Below, in pieces: positions 17,323-27,651 of a DNA stretch of 64,000 nucleotides; position 1 is the first letter of the stretch; the number at the start of each line of letters is the position of its first letter. A program made the position numbers and the translations under genes. The DNA is taken from positions 1-64,000 of the forward strand of contig UQTV01000006.1 in assembly GCA_900544095.1 (NCBI GenBank), in the 5' to 3' direction. The DNA comes from an uncultured Collinsella sp. GTDB taxonomy: Bacteria; Actinomycetota; Coriobacteriia; Coriobacteriales; Coriobacteriaceae. The notes beneath the pieces were generated by a model, which had not been told where the DNA came from, searched no databases, and saw only the letters and a list, made by a program, of their open reading frames with translations.

Positions 17323-20300
17323 CTACGAACGGCGGATAACCTCGGTCACGACCTCGGATACCGTGGCAATGTTCGTCGGGTTGACATTGTGGGGCAGGTC
17401 GTCCTCGGTACGAGCGCAAGCCAGACGCGTGCCGTCCACGCCGGCGATGGTGAGGGCTCGGCGGCTCGCCTCGAGCGCGGCGTAGGCATCGGTCTTGGCA
17501 TAGGGCATCTCGAGCGCGCCACAATCGACATGGAACGACTTGCACACCTTGCTGACCAGGTTCATGATGCGGCGATCGCCCTTGAGCAGCTGCTGTTCGC
17601 CCTCAACCGTCACCACCGAAAGCCTACCGGCGCCGACGGATTCAAGATTGATGAAGAATACGCCGCGGAGCTTATCGCGATGCGAAGCCAAGAAGGCCTT
17701 CATGCCGGCGCCATCACAATCCGAGGCGCCCGTTGCCACAAACCAGATATCGTGACCGAGCAGCTCATCGTCACCCATAGAGGCGACAGCCGAGAGCATA
17801 TCTTCGGAAGAAGCGCCGTCGGAAGACGTAGCGCCGCCCTTCCAGCCATCGTCATCGTCCTCGAAATTATCCCACGAACCGATGCCGCGACCGGACTTCT
17901 TGGCATCGTAATCGTCTTCGACGCCCAGCCAGTCACTCATGCTGTCCTGTTCGTTTTTCTTTTTACGACCGAACAGGCCGCCCAGGCCGCGCTTGCGAGA
18001 CTTGGGTGCCGCAGGGGCGGGAGCCGAAATGGTCTCGATCGGCTGTGCGCCCGACGCAACGGGTATAGGAGGCGCAACGGGTGCCGATGTGGGTTCGGGA
18101 CCCTGGGCGGTAGCAAAGGGGTCGTTGACCTGTGCGGAGGGATCGGGAAGGTCGAACAGCGACGTGCGAGACGCAACGTTTGTCTGCTTCATCGACGGCA
18201 GCGACGGATCGGGGACCGAAGCCAGCGGAGGCGAGGAGGGTGCAGGCGACGGTGCCGACGCCGGATCGGGAACATTCATCTGCGGACGCGGCGATGCTTG
18301 GGAGGAAATCTGGGCCATAAGGGAATCGACCGTTTCGTCCTGGGTGGGAGCGACATTGGCAACCGTGGCACCGGAACCACTCGGGGTCGGCATGGTGAAA
18401 ATCTGCGTGGAGTAAAGCCTCGACTCATCCGTCTCGGGAGTCTCGGAAACCGCAGGCACCTCCTCCTGCTCGACCTCGGCCGAATCACCTTGATCGGCTG
18501 CCGCGTATTGCTCTTCGTCAGAGTTGGCCTCGACGGACTCGTCCTCGGCAGCATCCTGAATTTCGGCAGCATCAATGGGCTCGTCATCGTCTGCCGCGTC
18601 GCCCTGCTCATCGGAAACAGGAAGGGGCTCGGCAATCGCGGTGCCTTGCTTTTCAAACGTTATCGTGGAATCGAACTGCGCGGCATCAAACGACATGGTG
18701 CTATCGACGTGCTGCTGAGCCTCGAAAGACGTCGTCGCCTCAACAACATCCGTGGACGCCGGTTGCTGGGACTCAAAGGACGTTGTAGCTTCGGCAGCGT
18801 CGACGGGCACGGACTGCATAGCCTCGTTCTGCTCGAGCTCTTGCGCCGCGCGCTCACGTGCCGCCTCGGCTGCCTGCTGCTGAGCGATAGCCTCCTGCTC
18901 GGCAGCCTCGCGTGCGGCAGCGCGCTTCTCCTCGAAATCGTCGACAAATTTCTTGCCCTTTGCAAGCGCACCCTTAAAGAAGTTGGAAGCACTGGCGCCA
19001 ATCGAAGAGAACGCGGATGCAATATCGGCATGGGGCGTTGCCGCGGGAATCTCGGCCGAAAAATCAGTATCGCTCTCGTAAGACACGCGCCTCGGCTGTT
19101 CAACGTAATCGTCGTCAGGCTCGTCCGCAACGTCTTGCGCCGGCGCGGCGGGGGCCAAAATGTCCAGTCCTGCCGCGGGATCGATCGCGGGCACCGCCTC
19201 GGGCTCGGCAACGGCAGCGGTAACCGCGGCAGACTCATCATCCACGGTGACGGCGGGCGCAGGTGCAGTCACGACGGGGGCAGGCTCGGGCTCAAACGTC
19301 GGCTCCTCGCCCTCCTCGTAATCGAGCGTGCAGGACTCGGGAAGCATCCCGAGCGCACGGATGGAATCCGAACCAAAGCGGATGTTGCCGGCGGCATTGC
19401 GATAGAGCTTGGGCTCGGGCTCGGCCGCGACAGGCTCCTCCGCCGGCTCGGCAGCGGAAACCTCGTCATTGAACTCTTCGGCCTGGACAGCCTGATTCTG
19501 ATCCTCGGGAACAATGGCGCCAATCAGCGTCTCGTCGGCAGACGCACCCTCAAAGCCCTCGATCTGCTCGTCGAAATCCTCACCCTGTTCGGGCTCGGCC
19601 TGAGCGTCGGGAGCAATCGGCTGACCGAACTCATCCTCGGCGTAGGTAGGCTCTTCATACTCGATGGTGTTGCCGTAGTCGTTTTGCTGTTGGGCCGCGG
19701 CATACTCCGCTGCTGCGCGCGCCATCTCCTCGGCACGACGCTTCTGCTCCCCAAAATAGGTATCGAACGGAACATCGTCGGGAAACTCGTTTTCGCCCTG
19801 GAAGGGAGCAACGTTGTCCATAACGCCGAGCATAGCGGCGACAGAAGACTTGTTACACACCGCGCCGGACGTATAGGGAAGAATGTAGCGGTTAGAAATG
19901 ATGTTTGCCGCGTTGGCGAGCGCAACGAGGGAAGCGAGGATCGCGACAATCCACAGCAGAACCTTGAGCGCGCCGGGGAGCGGCAGGATACGCAAGATGG
20001 CAACGGCAGCAGGGGCAACCGTGGCAACGGGCAACAGCTTGGCGATGAGCGCACGATACGAAGCATAGGGCTCGCGGGCGAGCAGCTCGGCACGGGGAGA
20101 GTCGTAGTGTGCGACAACGACCACCGGGCGGTTGCGCGGAGACGCGAGCGGGCCCGAGGCCTTGTGGTAGGCGATGACATTTTGGCTCACGCCCGTCTTG
20201 CCCAGGCGTGAAACCACGGGGTGGCCCGTGCGCTCGAGCACGTAAAGAACGGCGCCGACAATGGCCAGCAAGGTGCCGACCAAGCCGATGCCGCCGCCGA

Positions 20301-20520
20301 TGCCCATCAGCAGGGCGCCGGCAAACGCAAGAATACCGGTAACGGCAAATGCCAACCTGCTGGGCGCCGGGGCATTGAACTCCTGAACCTCGGGATCAAA
20401 GCCGTGGTTGCGGAAGATCTGAGCGATATCCTCGGCAGCCAAGCGCTCTTCTTCGCTGCATGCCGGCGTGATGCCGGTGTTCTGCAGCAGGTGGTTAATA
20501 TAGTTCTGGGTGTTCGCCAT
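17323..20520 (-). CDS. M28-like membrane protein with long acidic insert, probably degenerate
   Basis: Residues 1-230 and the last 150 or so resemble the two halves of an M28 zinc peptidase domain: EERLAAEDIAQIFRNHGF, VVVVAHYDSPR (His138, Asp140), then GAVCNKSSVAAML, and finally DIWFVATGASDCDGAGMKAFL and NLESVGAGRL. Four membrane helices (near 55-75, 78-96, 160-180, 185-205) interrupt the first half. Between the halves lies an insert of about 650 residues rich in Ala, Glu, Pro and Ser. Where active M28 enzymes have GANDN and EE, this has GAVCN and SD, so peptidase activity is doubtful. I prefer the ATG at 20520, which follows GGAG. Confidence 0.7.
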   Translation of the reverse strand: MANTQNYINHLLQNTGITPACSEEERLAAEDIAQIFRNHGFDPEVQEFNAPAPSRLAFAVTGILAFAGALLMGIGGGIGLVGTLLAIVGAVLYVLERTGHPVVSRLGKTGVSQNVIAYHKASGPLASPRNRPVVVVAHYDSPRAELLAREPYASYRALIAKLLPVATVAPAAVAILRILPLPGALKVLLWIVAILASLVALANAANIISNRYILPYTSGAVCNKSSVAAMLGVMDNVAPFQGENEFPDDVPFDTYFGEQKRRAEEMARAAAEYAAAQQQNDYGNTIEYEEPTYAEDEFGQPIAPDAQAEPEQGEDFDEQIEGFEGASADETLIGAIVPEDQNQAVQAEEFNDEVSAAEPAEEPVAAEPEPKLYRNAAGNIRFGSDSIRALGMLPESCTLDYEEGEEPTFEPEPAPVVTAPAPAVTVDDESAAVTAAVAEPEAVPAIDPAAGLDILAPAAPAQDVADEPDDDYVEQPRRVSYESDTDFSAEIPAATPHADIASAFSSIGASASNFFKGALAKGKKFVDDFEEKRAAAREAAEQEAIAQQQAAEAARERAAQELEQNEAMQSVPVDAAEATTSFESQQPASTDVVEATTSFEAQQHVDSTMSFDAAQFDSTITFEKQGTAIAEPLPVSDEQGDAADDDEPIDAAEIQDAAEDESVEANSDEEQYAAADQGDSAEVEQEEVPAVSETPETDESRLYSTQIFTMPTPSGSGATVANVAPTQDETVDSLMAQISSQASPRPQMNVPDPASAPSPAPSSPPLASVPDPSLPSMKQTNVASRTSLFDLPDPSAQVNDPFATAQGPEPTSAPVAPPIPVASGAQPIETISAPAPAAPKSRKRGLGGLFGRKKKNEQDSMSDWLGVEDDYDAKKSGRGIGSWDNFEDDDDGWKGGATSSDGASSEDMLSAVASMGDDELLGHDIWFVATGASDCDGAGMKAFLASHRDKLRGVFFINLESVGAGRLSVVTVEGEQQLLKGDRRIMNLVSKVCKSFHVDCGALEMPYAKTDAYAALEASRRALTIAGVDGTRLACARTEDDLPHNVNPTNIATVSEVVTEVIRRS

Positions 20521-20718
20521 GTGCGCTCCACATCCATAATCCGACAAATAGGCCCAATGCATGCACATTAGAACCGTATATAGTCGAAAGTATACCCCGA
20601 GCGAGCGCAAACGACCGAATTCGGGCCATCTTAACGCCCCGAGCGGACAAGGATATAGCCTAATCTCCATATCGGACTAAAATCATGGCAGCAAACCACC
20701 TTCTCATGCGAGGACTCT

Positions 20719-21741
20719 ATGACGGCAAGCGACGCGACCGCGACAATTAAAAAGGGGAATTCGGAGCCCAGTTTCGATAAAACGGCTCAGCGCATCCTCA
20801 ATCTTTTCTTTGTGCTCAACAGTTCCCCCGAACCGCTGACGACCGAGCAGATCGTCTTGGATTCTGACCTGGGATATGGCTCGGGCAACATCGACTCGGA
20901 TAAGCGCAAGTTTCGGCGCGATCGTGACAAACTGCTCGAGCGTGGCATCCTAATCAAGGAGGTTCGCCCTGCCGGCGCGCAGGAGACCGAGGAAAGCTCG
21001 TGGACAATCGACCGCGAGCACACGTTTGCAGCAGGTGGCCTCATCACCGCAGACGACGCCGACATCCTACTCAACGCCATCGACCAAACGCTTGCAAGCG
21101 GCTCTTCCACCTTTGCCGCACCGCTTGCCGATATTCGCTCCAAGATTGCCTACCTCACCGGCAGGACGACGGCGGACGAGGCGACGATCAGCCGCTCTCC
21201 CACCGTCGATGCGGTTTGGAGCGCCTTTGCCGAGCGATGCGCGCTGCGATTTTTATATCAGAACGGACGCGGTGAGCAAAAAGAGCGTACCGTCTGCGTC
21301 TACGGCATGTTCGAGCGCGAGGGCGTGGCGTACTTCTGCGGCCTCGACAATGCCACCGACGACATCAGGACATTCCGCTGCGACCGTATCGTTCGCGCTT
21401 GGCGTCCTTCGAAGGCCTACACCATCCCTGCGGACTTCAACCTCAACGACTACCTGTTCTTTGAATTCGATTTTGCCGACCGACCGCCCGTTGCAGCTAC
21501 GTTCTCATTCGCCCCTCAGACGCAGATCGATATGATCAACGGTCTCACGCGCGGGCGAGGTAAGCTCGCACACACCGATGCGGGATGGATCTGGACCGTT
21601 GACGTGCGCGACCTTGAAGCCGCCGCTTCATTTTGCATGACCCACGCCATGGACGGCATGAGGCCCATGGCCCCCAAATCGCTCAAACAGGCGTGGAACC
21701 ACCTCATCGAAAGGACGGTGCACGAGCATGCCCGTGCGTAA
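20719..21741 (+). CDS. WYL-domain regulator, PafB-like
   Basis: This has an N-terminal winged helix (QRILNLFFVLNSSPEPLTTEQIV, KRKFRRDRDKLLERGILI) and a WYL-type ligand domain (CALRFLYQNGRGEQKERTV, YFCGLDNATDDIRTFRCDRI). Paired WYL regulators of this kind are PafB/PafC in Actinomycetota, which activate DNA-damage genes; the downstream partner overlaps by 14 bases. Assignment to PafB rather than another WYL protein is inference from pairing. Confidence 0.8.
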   Translation: MTASDATATIKKGNSEPSFDKTAQRILNLFFVLNSSPEPLTTEQIVLDSDLGYGSGNIDSDKRKFRRDRDKLLERGILIKEVRPAGAQETEESSWTIDREHTFAAGGLITADDADILLNAIDQTLASGSSTFAAPLADIRSKIAYLTGRTTADEATISRSPTVDAVWSAFAERCALRFLYQNGRGEQKERTVCVYGMFEREGVAYFCGLDNATDDIRTFRCDRIVRAWRPSKAYTIPADFNLNDYLFFEFDFADRPPVAATFSFAPQTQIDMINGLTRGRGKLAHTDAGWIWTVDVRDLEAAASFCMTHAMDGMRPMAPKSLKQAWNHLIERTVHEHARA

Positions 21742-22645
21742 ACTCACCAGCGAGCAGAGGCTCTCGCGCGCCATCGACATCATGGAGGCCCTCTACGCCG
21801 CCGGCGAGAACGGCATGACTCGAAACGAGATTTGCAGTCGCTTTGACATCACGGGGGCGTCGCTCGACGAGATTCTCGAGATCGTCTCGACGCTCGCGGA
21901 CCGAGAATCGGGCGCGCGCATCATCTGCGAATGCCACGGCGAGCGTGTGGTCCTCACCGGTGACGCCGGTCGTGTGCTACCGCTGCGCCTGAGTGCCGCC
22001 GAGGGCGCCGTGCTCAACCACGAGCTTGAATCGTTGGGGATCGAGCCGCAGACGGCGGCTCGGATTCGATTTGCTCTTCTACCCGAAGAGCTCGGCTATA
22101 ACCAGCGCGTCTTTGACACCGTCAACCACGGGTCGCACTGGCAGCAGCTGAGCTGCGCCATTCAGGACGGCGTTCGCTGCCGTATCTCGTATCGCTCGAT
22201 GGACGATGCACGGCCACGCGAGCGTCTGGTCGACCCCTTGCGCATTACGGCAAACGGCGACCAAACATACCTGATTGCCTGGGACATCGCAGTCGATGAG
22301 CAGCGCACCTATCGCATGGATAAAATCGAGGGACTCGCCTTAACGGAAGACTCCGTCGTGCCTCACGCACCGGACGTCGCATCCCTCCACGATTCCCTTG
22401 CCCGGACGCAGCGCAGCGCAAAGCTCTTGATGCCATTCGATATGGCGGAGCATCTGGACTGGGCCGGCATCACCCTAATCAAGCGCAGCGGGACAGACAT
22501 GGCAACGGTAACCGTACATTACGGCTCCGAGCCTTGGCTGCTGAGCCAGATAATCGCAGCGGGCGGAGCCATCCGCATCTTGGATGACCCCGCCCTGTCA
22601 AAGCGTCTGTGCGATATGGCAAAAACCCTCGTCTGTCCGCTTTAG
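21728..22645 (+). CDS. WYL-domain regulator, PafC-like
   Basis: This is the second WYL regulator: N-terminal helix-turn-helix (LSRAIDIMEALYAAGENGMTRNEICSRF), then CRISYRSMDDARPRERLVDPLRI and QTYLIAWDIAVDEQRTYRMDKI typical of WYL domains, and a C-terminal WCX-like extension. Its start overlaps the upstream gene, implying coupled synthesis and probably a heteromeric regulator. Its stop overlaps the convergent dinG-like stop by four bases. Confidence 0.82.
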   Translation: MPVRKLTSEQRLSRAIDIMEALYAAGENGMTRNEICSRFDITGASLDEILEIVSTLADRESGARIICECHGERVVLTGDAGRVLPLRLSAAEGAVLNHELESLGIEPQTAARIRFALLPEELGYNQRVFDTVNHGSHWQQLSCAIQDGVRCRISYRSMDDARPRERLVDPLRITANGDQTYLIAWDIAVDEQRTYRMDKIEGLALTEDSVVPHAPDVASLHDSLARTQRSAKLLMPFDMAEHLDWAGITLIKRSGTDMATVTVHYGSEPWLLSQIIAAGGAIRILDDPALSKRLCDMAKTLVCPL

Positions 22646-25536
22646 CGCCGCCGCTCGTGGCGTGCACGCCACAGCTGTAGATAGTGCCCAATCTGCGCCG
22701 ATTCGATGCGCTGGTAGGAGCTCGTGGGCAGCGACGTTAAGAACTTCTTGCCATAGCCCTTCGTCACCAGGCGAGGATCCGCCAAGATCAGCACACCGCT
22801 ATCGGTCGACGAGCGAATCAAACGCCCCGCGGCCTGCTTAACCTCGAGCACCGCCTCGGGCAGCGAATAGCGCGCCCATGCGCGGTCTTCGCGCAGGTTG
22901 CGCTCGCACGAGAGCGGGTCCGTGGGGCTCGAGAACGGCAACTTGGGAATGATGACGCAGCGCAGCGTCTCGCCGCTGGCATCAAACCCCTCCCAGAAGG
23001 CCTTGAGCGCAAAAAGCGACGAGGTCGGTTCGTTGATAAACCGGTCGCGCAGGCGACGAGGAGATGAGTTGCGCTGCTGGCAGTTGAGCTCCAGACCCGC
23101 ACGGGCCATCTTGGGCTCAACGCGGGCGTATAGGTCCTCCATGTCGCGCCGATTGGTGAACAACGTGAGCACCGATCCGCCCATGGCAAGATGGGCGTCG
23201 ACCAGCACGCGCTCGAGCGCCGTAAGATAGCTCTCACGATCGCGCGGATCGGGGATATCGCCCGCAACGACTACAGCCATGTTCGAATCGAAGTCGTAGC
23301 TCGAGTCCAAGTGCAGCGATGAGGATGCTGAAGCACCGATGCGATCGAGGCCGACCGCATGGTTAAAGTGTTCAAAGCTTTTGGACACCGTCATGGTCGC
23401 CGAGGCAAAGATAGCCGTGTGAACCTCGGGCAGCCACTCGGTTGCCAAGGCCTCGCCAATGTCGATGCGCTCTGCGGTCATTGACTCTCCGCCGGCACGC
23501 AGCCTGCGATTGACCTGCAGCGAATACACGTAGTGTTCATCGGTACCATCAATGATGAGTTTTAGGTTCTCGGCCAGCTCGTGCAGGCGGCGCGAGATAT
23601 CACCCAGGCCGACAACAACCTCTGGCTTGTCGGCGGCGACGGCTTGCACCAGCGCGTCGACGCTCTTGTCAGCTTGTTCCAATGCGTCGATGCCAGTGTA
23701 GGCCGACTGTAAGAAATCATGCCAGTCGTCAGATTCGCGCAGCTCGGGGCCAATCCATAGATTGGCATTGTCATAGCCCCCACGGGCACGGCGACCGAGC
23801 TCGCGAACGCCATCGAACACGCCGGCAATCGCCATGCTCGCGCGCGCAACCGTCGACGTCGCCTTGGCAGTAAGGCCCAGATAGAGCGTAGAGCCCTCGG
23901 AGGTTGCCAAATCACGGGAAACCTGGCTTAGCGCGCCGGTGCTCGAGCCACCCAGACGCTCAAACAGAACGCGTGATTCGTCCGCCGACACCACACGCGC
24001 CCACTGACGGCGCGCCTCGCGCTCGATGGAATGGGCCTCGTCGATTACCCAATGACGAATCGGCGGCAAAATCCTGCCCTCGGCCGCGACGTTGCGGAAC
24101 AGCAGGGAATGGTTGGTGACCACCACATCGGCATGCGCCGCACGACGGCGAGCGCCGTGGACCAAACATTTATCAGGGAAAAACGGGCAGAGGCGACGAG
24201 CACACTCGCGCGAGGCCGTCGTAAAGTCGGGACGGTTGACGCTGCGCCACCGAATGCCGAGCGAGTCGAGGTCGCCATCGGCTGATTGGCAGACGTACGC
24301 CATAATGACCGCGACCGCCGTGAGCGTGTTCGCCGGATCGCGCTTGGCGGTAATCTCGACCTGGCCGCGGCTCATGCGCTCAAGCTTGCGCAGGCACGGA
24401 TAGTGGTCATACCCCTTGAGAGCGCAAAATGACAGACCACCGTCCAGTTGCTCGGCAAGTTTTGGCAGCTCATGGTACATGAGCTGGTCGGCAAGATTGT
24501 TCGATTTGGTCGCAATACCAACCGTGATGTTGTTACGGCGTGCTGCCTCGGCAAAAGGCACCAGATAGGCCATCGATTTGCCGACGCCTGTGCCTGCCTC
24601 AATTACTCGATGAGTGCCCGTGACCAGCGCATCGCGGACCTCGAGCGCCATCGCGATCTGCTCATCACGCGGCTCGTAGGTGGGATACATGCGATTGACC
24701 AGGCCACCTGGTGCATAGTCTGCCTCGATCTCCTCACGACTCGGCATCTTGAGAACCGGCAGCTCATCGGCGTCCACCCGATCGTCGGCGCGATCGGCCT
24801 TGAGAACGTCAGCACGAGCGGCGCTGAGAGAGAAGATAGAACCAGGGTTCTGCCCTGCCAAGAATGAGAAGATAGGACGATAGGACCAAGGCACGTCCGG
24901 ATGCATGTCGGCTAGGCGCGCCATGAGGCCCTGGGGCAAGTCGGTGAGCGCCACGAGCAACACGCGCCATACGCCACACAGGGCGTCGACGTCGGCATTG
25001 GCACGGTGTGATACCGAGTCGCAGCCAAACAGATCGGCCATAAAAGACAGCTTGTGCGAGGCCAGGCGCGGAAGCGCGATGCGCGACAGCGCCAGCGAAT
25101 CGATCCAAATATCGCTCACGTTGACGCCGCCTTTGACAGACTCGATAAACGAGCGGTCGAACGTGGCGTTGTGTGCGATCACCGGGCAGCCACCGACAAA
25201 ATCGGCGAGAGCGGCGACGGCCTCAACCGCCGACGGGGCATCTGCCACATCGGCATTTGTAATGCTCGTGAGCTCGGTAATCTCGGCGGGAATCAGCTGT
25301 TTGGGATGCACGAAGGTATCGAAGCGGTCGATGACCTCGCGGCCCGAAAGACGGGCCGCCGAGATCTCGATCAGCTCGTTGTCCTGCACCGAAAGACCCG
25401 TGGTCTCGGTATCGAGGACAATCACATCTTCCTCGATAAGGCCGAAGGACTGCGTTTTGGCGCGGTCGGCAAGCGTGGCATAGGAGTCGATGACAAACTG
25501 CGGCGTTCCTGACGAAACCGCGTCCTCGATTAGCAT
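22642..25536 (-). CDS. dinG: DnaQ-like exonuclease / DinG-family helicase
   Basis: This 964-residue fusion has an N-terminal DEDD 3'-5' exonuclease (IVLDTETTGL, IAHNATFDRSFIE and a downstream HRANADVDA motif) and a superfamily 2 helicase of the XPD/DinG class. Helicase signs are EAGTGVGKS (Walker A), VIDEAHSIE (DEAH box) and late QAAGRLIRSSTDSG (motif VI). Cysteines in GYDHYPC and CARRLCPFFPDKC fit the iron-sulphur cluster of DinG. Likely work is unwinding damaged or R-loop DNA. The start overlaps the end of ddl by seven bases, so both lie in one transcript. Confidence 0.9.
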   Translation of the reverse strand: MLIEDAVSSGTPQFVIDSYATLADRAKTQSFGLIEEDVIVLDTETTGLSVQDNELIEISAARLSGREVIDRFDTFVHPKQLIPAEITELTSITNADVADAPSAVEAVAALADFVGGCPVIAHNATFDRSFIESVKGGVNVSDIWIDSLALSRIALPRLASHKLSFMADLFGCDSVSHRANADVDALCGVWRVLLVALTDLPQGLMARLADMHPDVPWSYRPIFSFLAGQNPGSIFSLSAARADVLKADRADDRVDADELPVLKMPSREEIEADYAPGGLVNRMYPTYEPRDEQIAMALEVRDALVTGTHRVIEAGTGVGKSMAYLVPFAEAARRNNITVGIATKSNNLADQLMYHELPKLAEQLDGGLSFCALKGYDHYPCLRKLERMSRGQVEITAKRDPANTLTAVAVIMAYVCQSADGDLDSLGIRWRSVNRPDFTTASRECARRLCPFFPDKCLVHGARRRAAHADVVVTNHSLLFRNVAAEGRILPPIRHWVIDEAHSIEREARRQWARVVSADESRVLFERLGGSSTGALSQVSRDLATSEGSTLYLGLTAKATSTVARASMAIAGVFDGVRELGRRARGGYDNANLWIGPELRESDDWHDFLQSAYTGIDALEQADKSVDALVQAVAADKPEVVVGLGDISRRLHELAENLKLIIDGTDEHYVYSLQVNRRLRAGGESMTAERIDIGEALATEWLPEVHTAIFASATMTVSKSFEHFNHAVGLDRIGASASSSLHLDSSYDFDSNMAVVVAGDIPDPRDRESYLTALERVLVDAHLAMGGSVLTLFTNRRDMEDLYARVEPKMARAGLELNCQQRNSSPRRLRDRFINEPTSSLFALKAFWEGFDASGETLRCVIIPKLPFSSPTDPLSCERNLREDRAWARYSLPEAVLEVKQAAGRLIRSSTDSGVLILADPRLVTKGYGKKFLTSLPTSSYQRIESAQIGHYLQLWRARHERRR

Positions 25537-26495
25537 GCAATGCCCGCTCGACGAAGGCCCATACGGATCAGGCTGTCACAGACCTGCGGGAACGTCATGT
25601 CGTCGGTGTGGCGGATCTCATCCGGATACAGCGACGTATCGGTCATGCCGGGAATGGTATTGGTCTCGAGGATAACGGGGCCGTCCTCGCTCACAATAAA
25701 GTCGCTGCGCGAGATACCCAGGCAACCGAGGGCCTTGTGAGCGGCACAGGCAAGTTCCTGAGCGCGAGCGTAATTCTCGGGTGAAATCTGCGCCGGAATG
25801 CGATGGATATCCGTAGGGTCGACATACTTCACGTCCAGATCGTAGAACTCGCAGTCCTCGGGCTTACGAATCTCGACAATCGGCAGGGCGCGTACGTCAT
25901 CTTCGCCGTATACGCCGACGGTGATCTCGGTACCCTCGATGCACTTCTCGACCAGCACTTTGTCGCCGTACTCAAACGCCTTGGCGATTGCCGCGGGCAG
26001 CTCGGAGGGCTCATGGACCAGGGAAATGCCATAGCTGGAACCGTTGACGGCCGGCTTCACAAAGCAGCGCTCGCCACAAACCTCGACGATGTGATCGATA
26101 TCGACTTCGTCGCCCACCTCGAGCGCAAGGCCGGGGGCAATGGGAATGCCCGCCTTGGCATATAGGAGCTTAGAGACCTCCTTGTCGGCACCGCAGGCGC
26201 TGGCAAGTACGCCCGAGGCCGTGTAGGGGATACCCAGGGTCTCCATGGCACCCTGCATGGCGCCATCCTCACCGCCGGCGCCGTGCATGGCGATAAATGC
26301 CACATCGAATCCGCCGGTCGCCATGGTTACCATAAAGTCATCAGCGGCCGTGTCAAGCAGCTCCACCGAGGTGTAGCCGGCTTCCTTCAGTGCCACCACA
26401 ACGTTCTTTCCCGAATCGAGCGAGATCTCGCGCTCGGCGGAATGACCGCCCGCCAAGACCGCTACGTGCATGTTCTCTAGGCTTTTACCCGGCAT
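25530..26495 (-). CDS. ddl: D-alanine--D-alanine ligase
   Basis: This ATP-grasp enzyme joins two D-Ala for peptidoglycan synthesis. Hallmarks are VLAGGHSAEREISLDSG, IAMHGAGGEDGAMQG, IPYTASGVLASACGADK, FVKPAVNGSSYGISLV and ISRSDFIVSEDGPVILETN with metal-binding Asp, Glu and Asn, then PGMTDTSLYP. Length is normal. GGAGGAG lies eight bases before the start. Nothing in the active-site motifs suggests a D-Lac or D-Ser variant, although specificity cannot be settled from this alone. Confidence 0.95.
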   Translation of the reverse strand: MPGKSLENMHVAVLAGGHSAEREISLDSGKNVVVALKEAGYTSVELLDTAADDFMVTMATGGFDVAFIAMHGAGGEDGAMQGAMETLGIPYTASGVLASACGADKEVSKLLYAKAGIPIAPGLALEVGDEVDIDHIVEVCGERCFVKPAVNGSSYGISLVHEPSELPAAIAKAFEYGDKVLVEKCIEGTEITVGVYGEDDVRALPIVEIRKPEDCEFYDLDVKYVDPTDIHRIPAQISPENYARAQELACAAHKALGCLGISRSDFIVSEDGPVILETNTIPGMTDTSLYPDEIRHTDDMTFPQVCDSLIRMGLRRAGIAC

Positions 26496-26580
26496 GGGCA
26501 GACTCCTCCTCTATAATTTCTGCAGCTGATACCATATTGTAGCGATACCCTCTACGTTTCCCCAAAATCGAAAGGCTTCC

Positions 26581-27633
26581 ATGAATCCCAAGACTAAATC
26601 TCAGGACATTCGCGACTTGAGCCAAAACGATATTCGCGAGCTCGTGGCCGAACTTGGCCAGCCCGCCTTCCGCGCGAAGCAGCTCATCGAATGGGTCTTT
26701 GAGAAGAACGTTTGTTCGTTTGACGATATGACCAACCTTCCCAAGGCTTTCCGTGAGCAGCTTAAAGAGGCTTTTGCCTTTGATACGCCGACTGAACTCA
26801 CCAAGCAGGTTTCCAAAGATGGCTCGCGCAAGTATCTGCTCGAGTTCTACGATGGCATTTCCGTCGAGACTGTCGGCATGCCCCGTCGTAACAAACTTTC
26901 CGTCTGCGTTTCCACCCAGGCAGGCTGCGGCATGGGCTGCGCCTTTTGCGCTACCGGTCTCAACGGCCTCAAGCGCTCTCTGACCGCTCAAGAGATCGTC
27001 GACCAGGTGCTTCATGTATCCAACGACTTTGGCGAGCGTGCCACAAGCGTTGTCTTCATGGGCCAGGGCGAGCCGTTTGCCAACTACGACGAGGTTCTCA
27101 AGGCATTGCGTATCCTCAACGACCCCGATGGTATTGGTATCGGCGCTCGTCACCTCACCGTCTCTACCAGCGGCGTTATTCCCGGTATTCGCAAATTTGC
27201 CGACATCCCCGAGCAGTTCACGCTTGCCGTTTCCCTGCATTCCGCCATCCAGTCGACGCGCAATAAGCTCATGCCCGGTGTTAAGAAGTACACGCTGCTT
27301 CGCCTTCACGAAGCGCTTCAGCTCTACACCGAGAAGACTGGCCGCCGCCCGACCTATGAGTATGCCATGATCGAAGGCGTCAACGATACGAATCCCGAGA
27401 TGCAGGCACTCTGCGACTTCTGCGAGGGAACGCTGTGCCACGTTAACCTGATTCAACTAAACGACATCGAGGGCAGCCCGCTCAAGCCGTCGCCGATTCA
27501 TAAGGTTGAGGATCTTCAGCGTCGTCTTGAGTCCCGTGGCATCGAGACCACGATTCGTAACTCCCGTGGTAACGATATTGACGCCGCTTGCGGACAGCTG
27601 AAACAGCGCTTCACAGTTCTGAAGAACGCATAG
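26581..27633 (+). CDS. rlmN: 23S rRNA/tRNA m2A methyltransferase RlmN
   Basis: This radical SAM enzyme methylates C2 of A2503 in 23S rRNA and A37 of some tRNAs. The cluster motif CGMGCAFCATG is intact, with SVCVSTQ before it, VVFMGQGEP and the late radical-relay Cys region NSRGNDIDAACGQL. Length is typical. It runs against the direction of its neighbours and ends in its own terminator; the base composition is a little lower in GC than the flanking ddl gene. Confidence 0.95.
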   Translation: MNPKTKSQDIRDLSQNDIRELVAELGQPAFRAKQLIEWVFEKNVCSFDDMTNLPKAFREQLKEAFAFDTPTELTKQVSKDGSRKYLLEFYDGISVETVGMPRRNKLSVCVSTQAGCGMGCAFCATGLNGLKRSLTAQEIVDQVLHVSNDFGERATSVVFMGQGEPFANYDEVLKALRILNDPDGIGIGARHLTVSTSGVIPGIRKFADIPEQFTLAVSLHSAIQSTRNKLMPGVKKYTLLRLHEALQLYTEKTGRRPTYEYAMIEGVNDTNPEMQALCDFCEGTLCHVNLIQLNDIEGSPLKPSPIHKVEDLQRRLESRGIETTIRNSRGNDIDAACGQLKQRFTVLKNA

Positions 27634-27651
27634 GGGAGTCTTACTCCAAAA

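Noticed and set aside
16963..20211. Very long plus-strand frame opposite the M28-like gene
   Set aside because: It is the antisense shadow of a GC-rich gene with low-complexity repeats; its product is Arg/Gly/Leu-rich noise and the minus-strand gene has homology-like motifs and a ribosome site.
26485..27456. Minus-strand frame over rlmN
   Set aside because: rlmN on the plus strand has all radical SAM motifs; the opposite frame encodes nothing recognisable.
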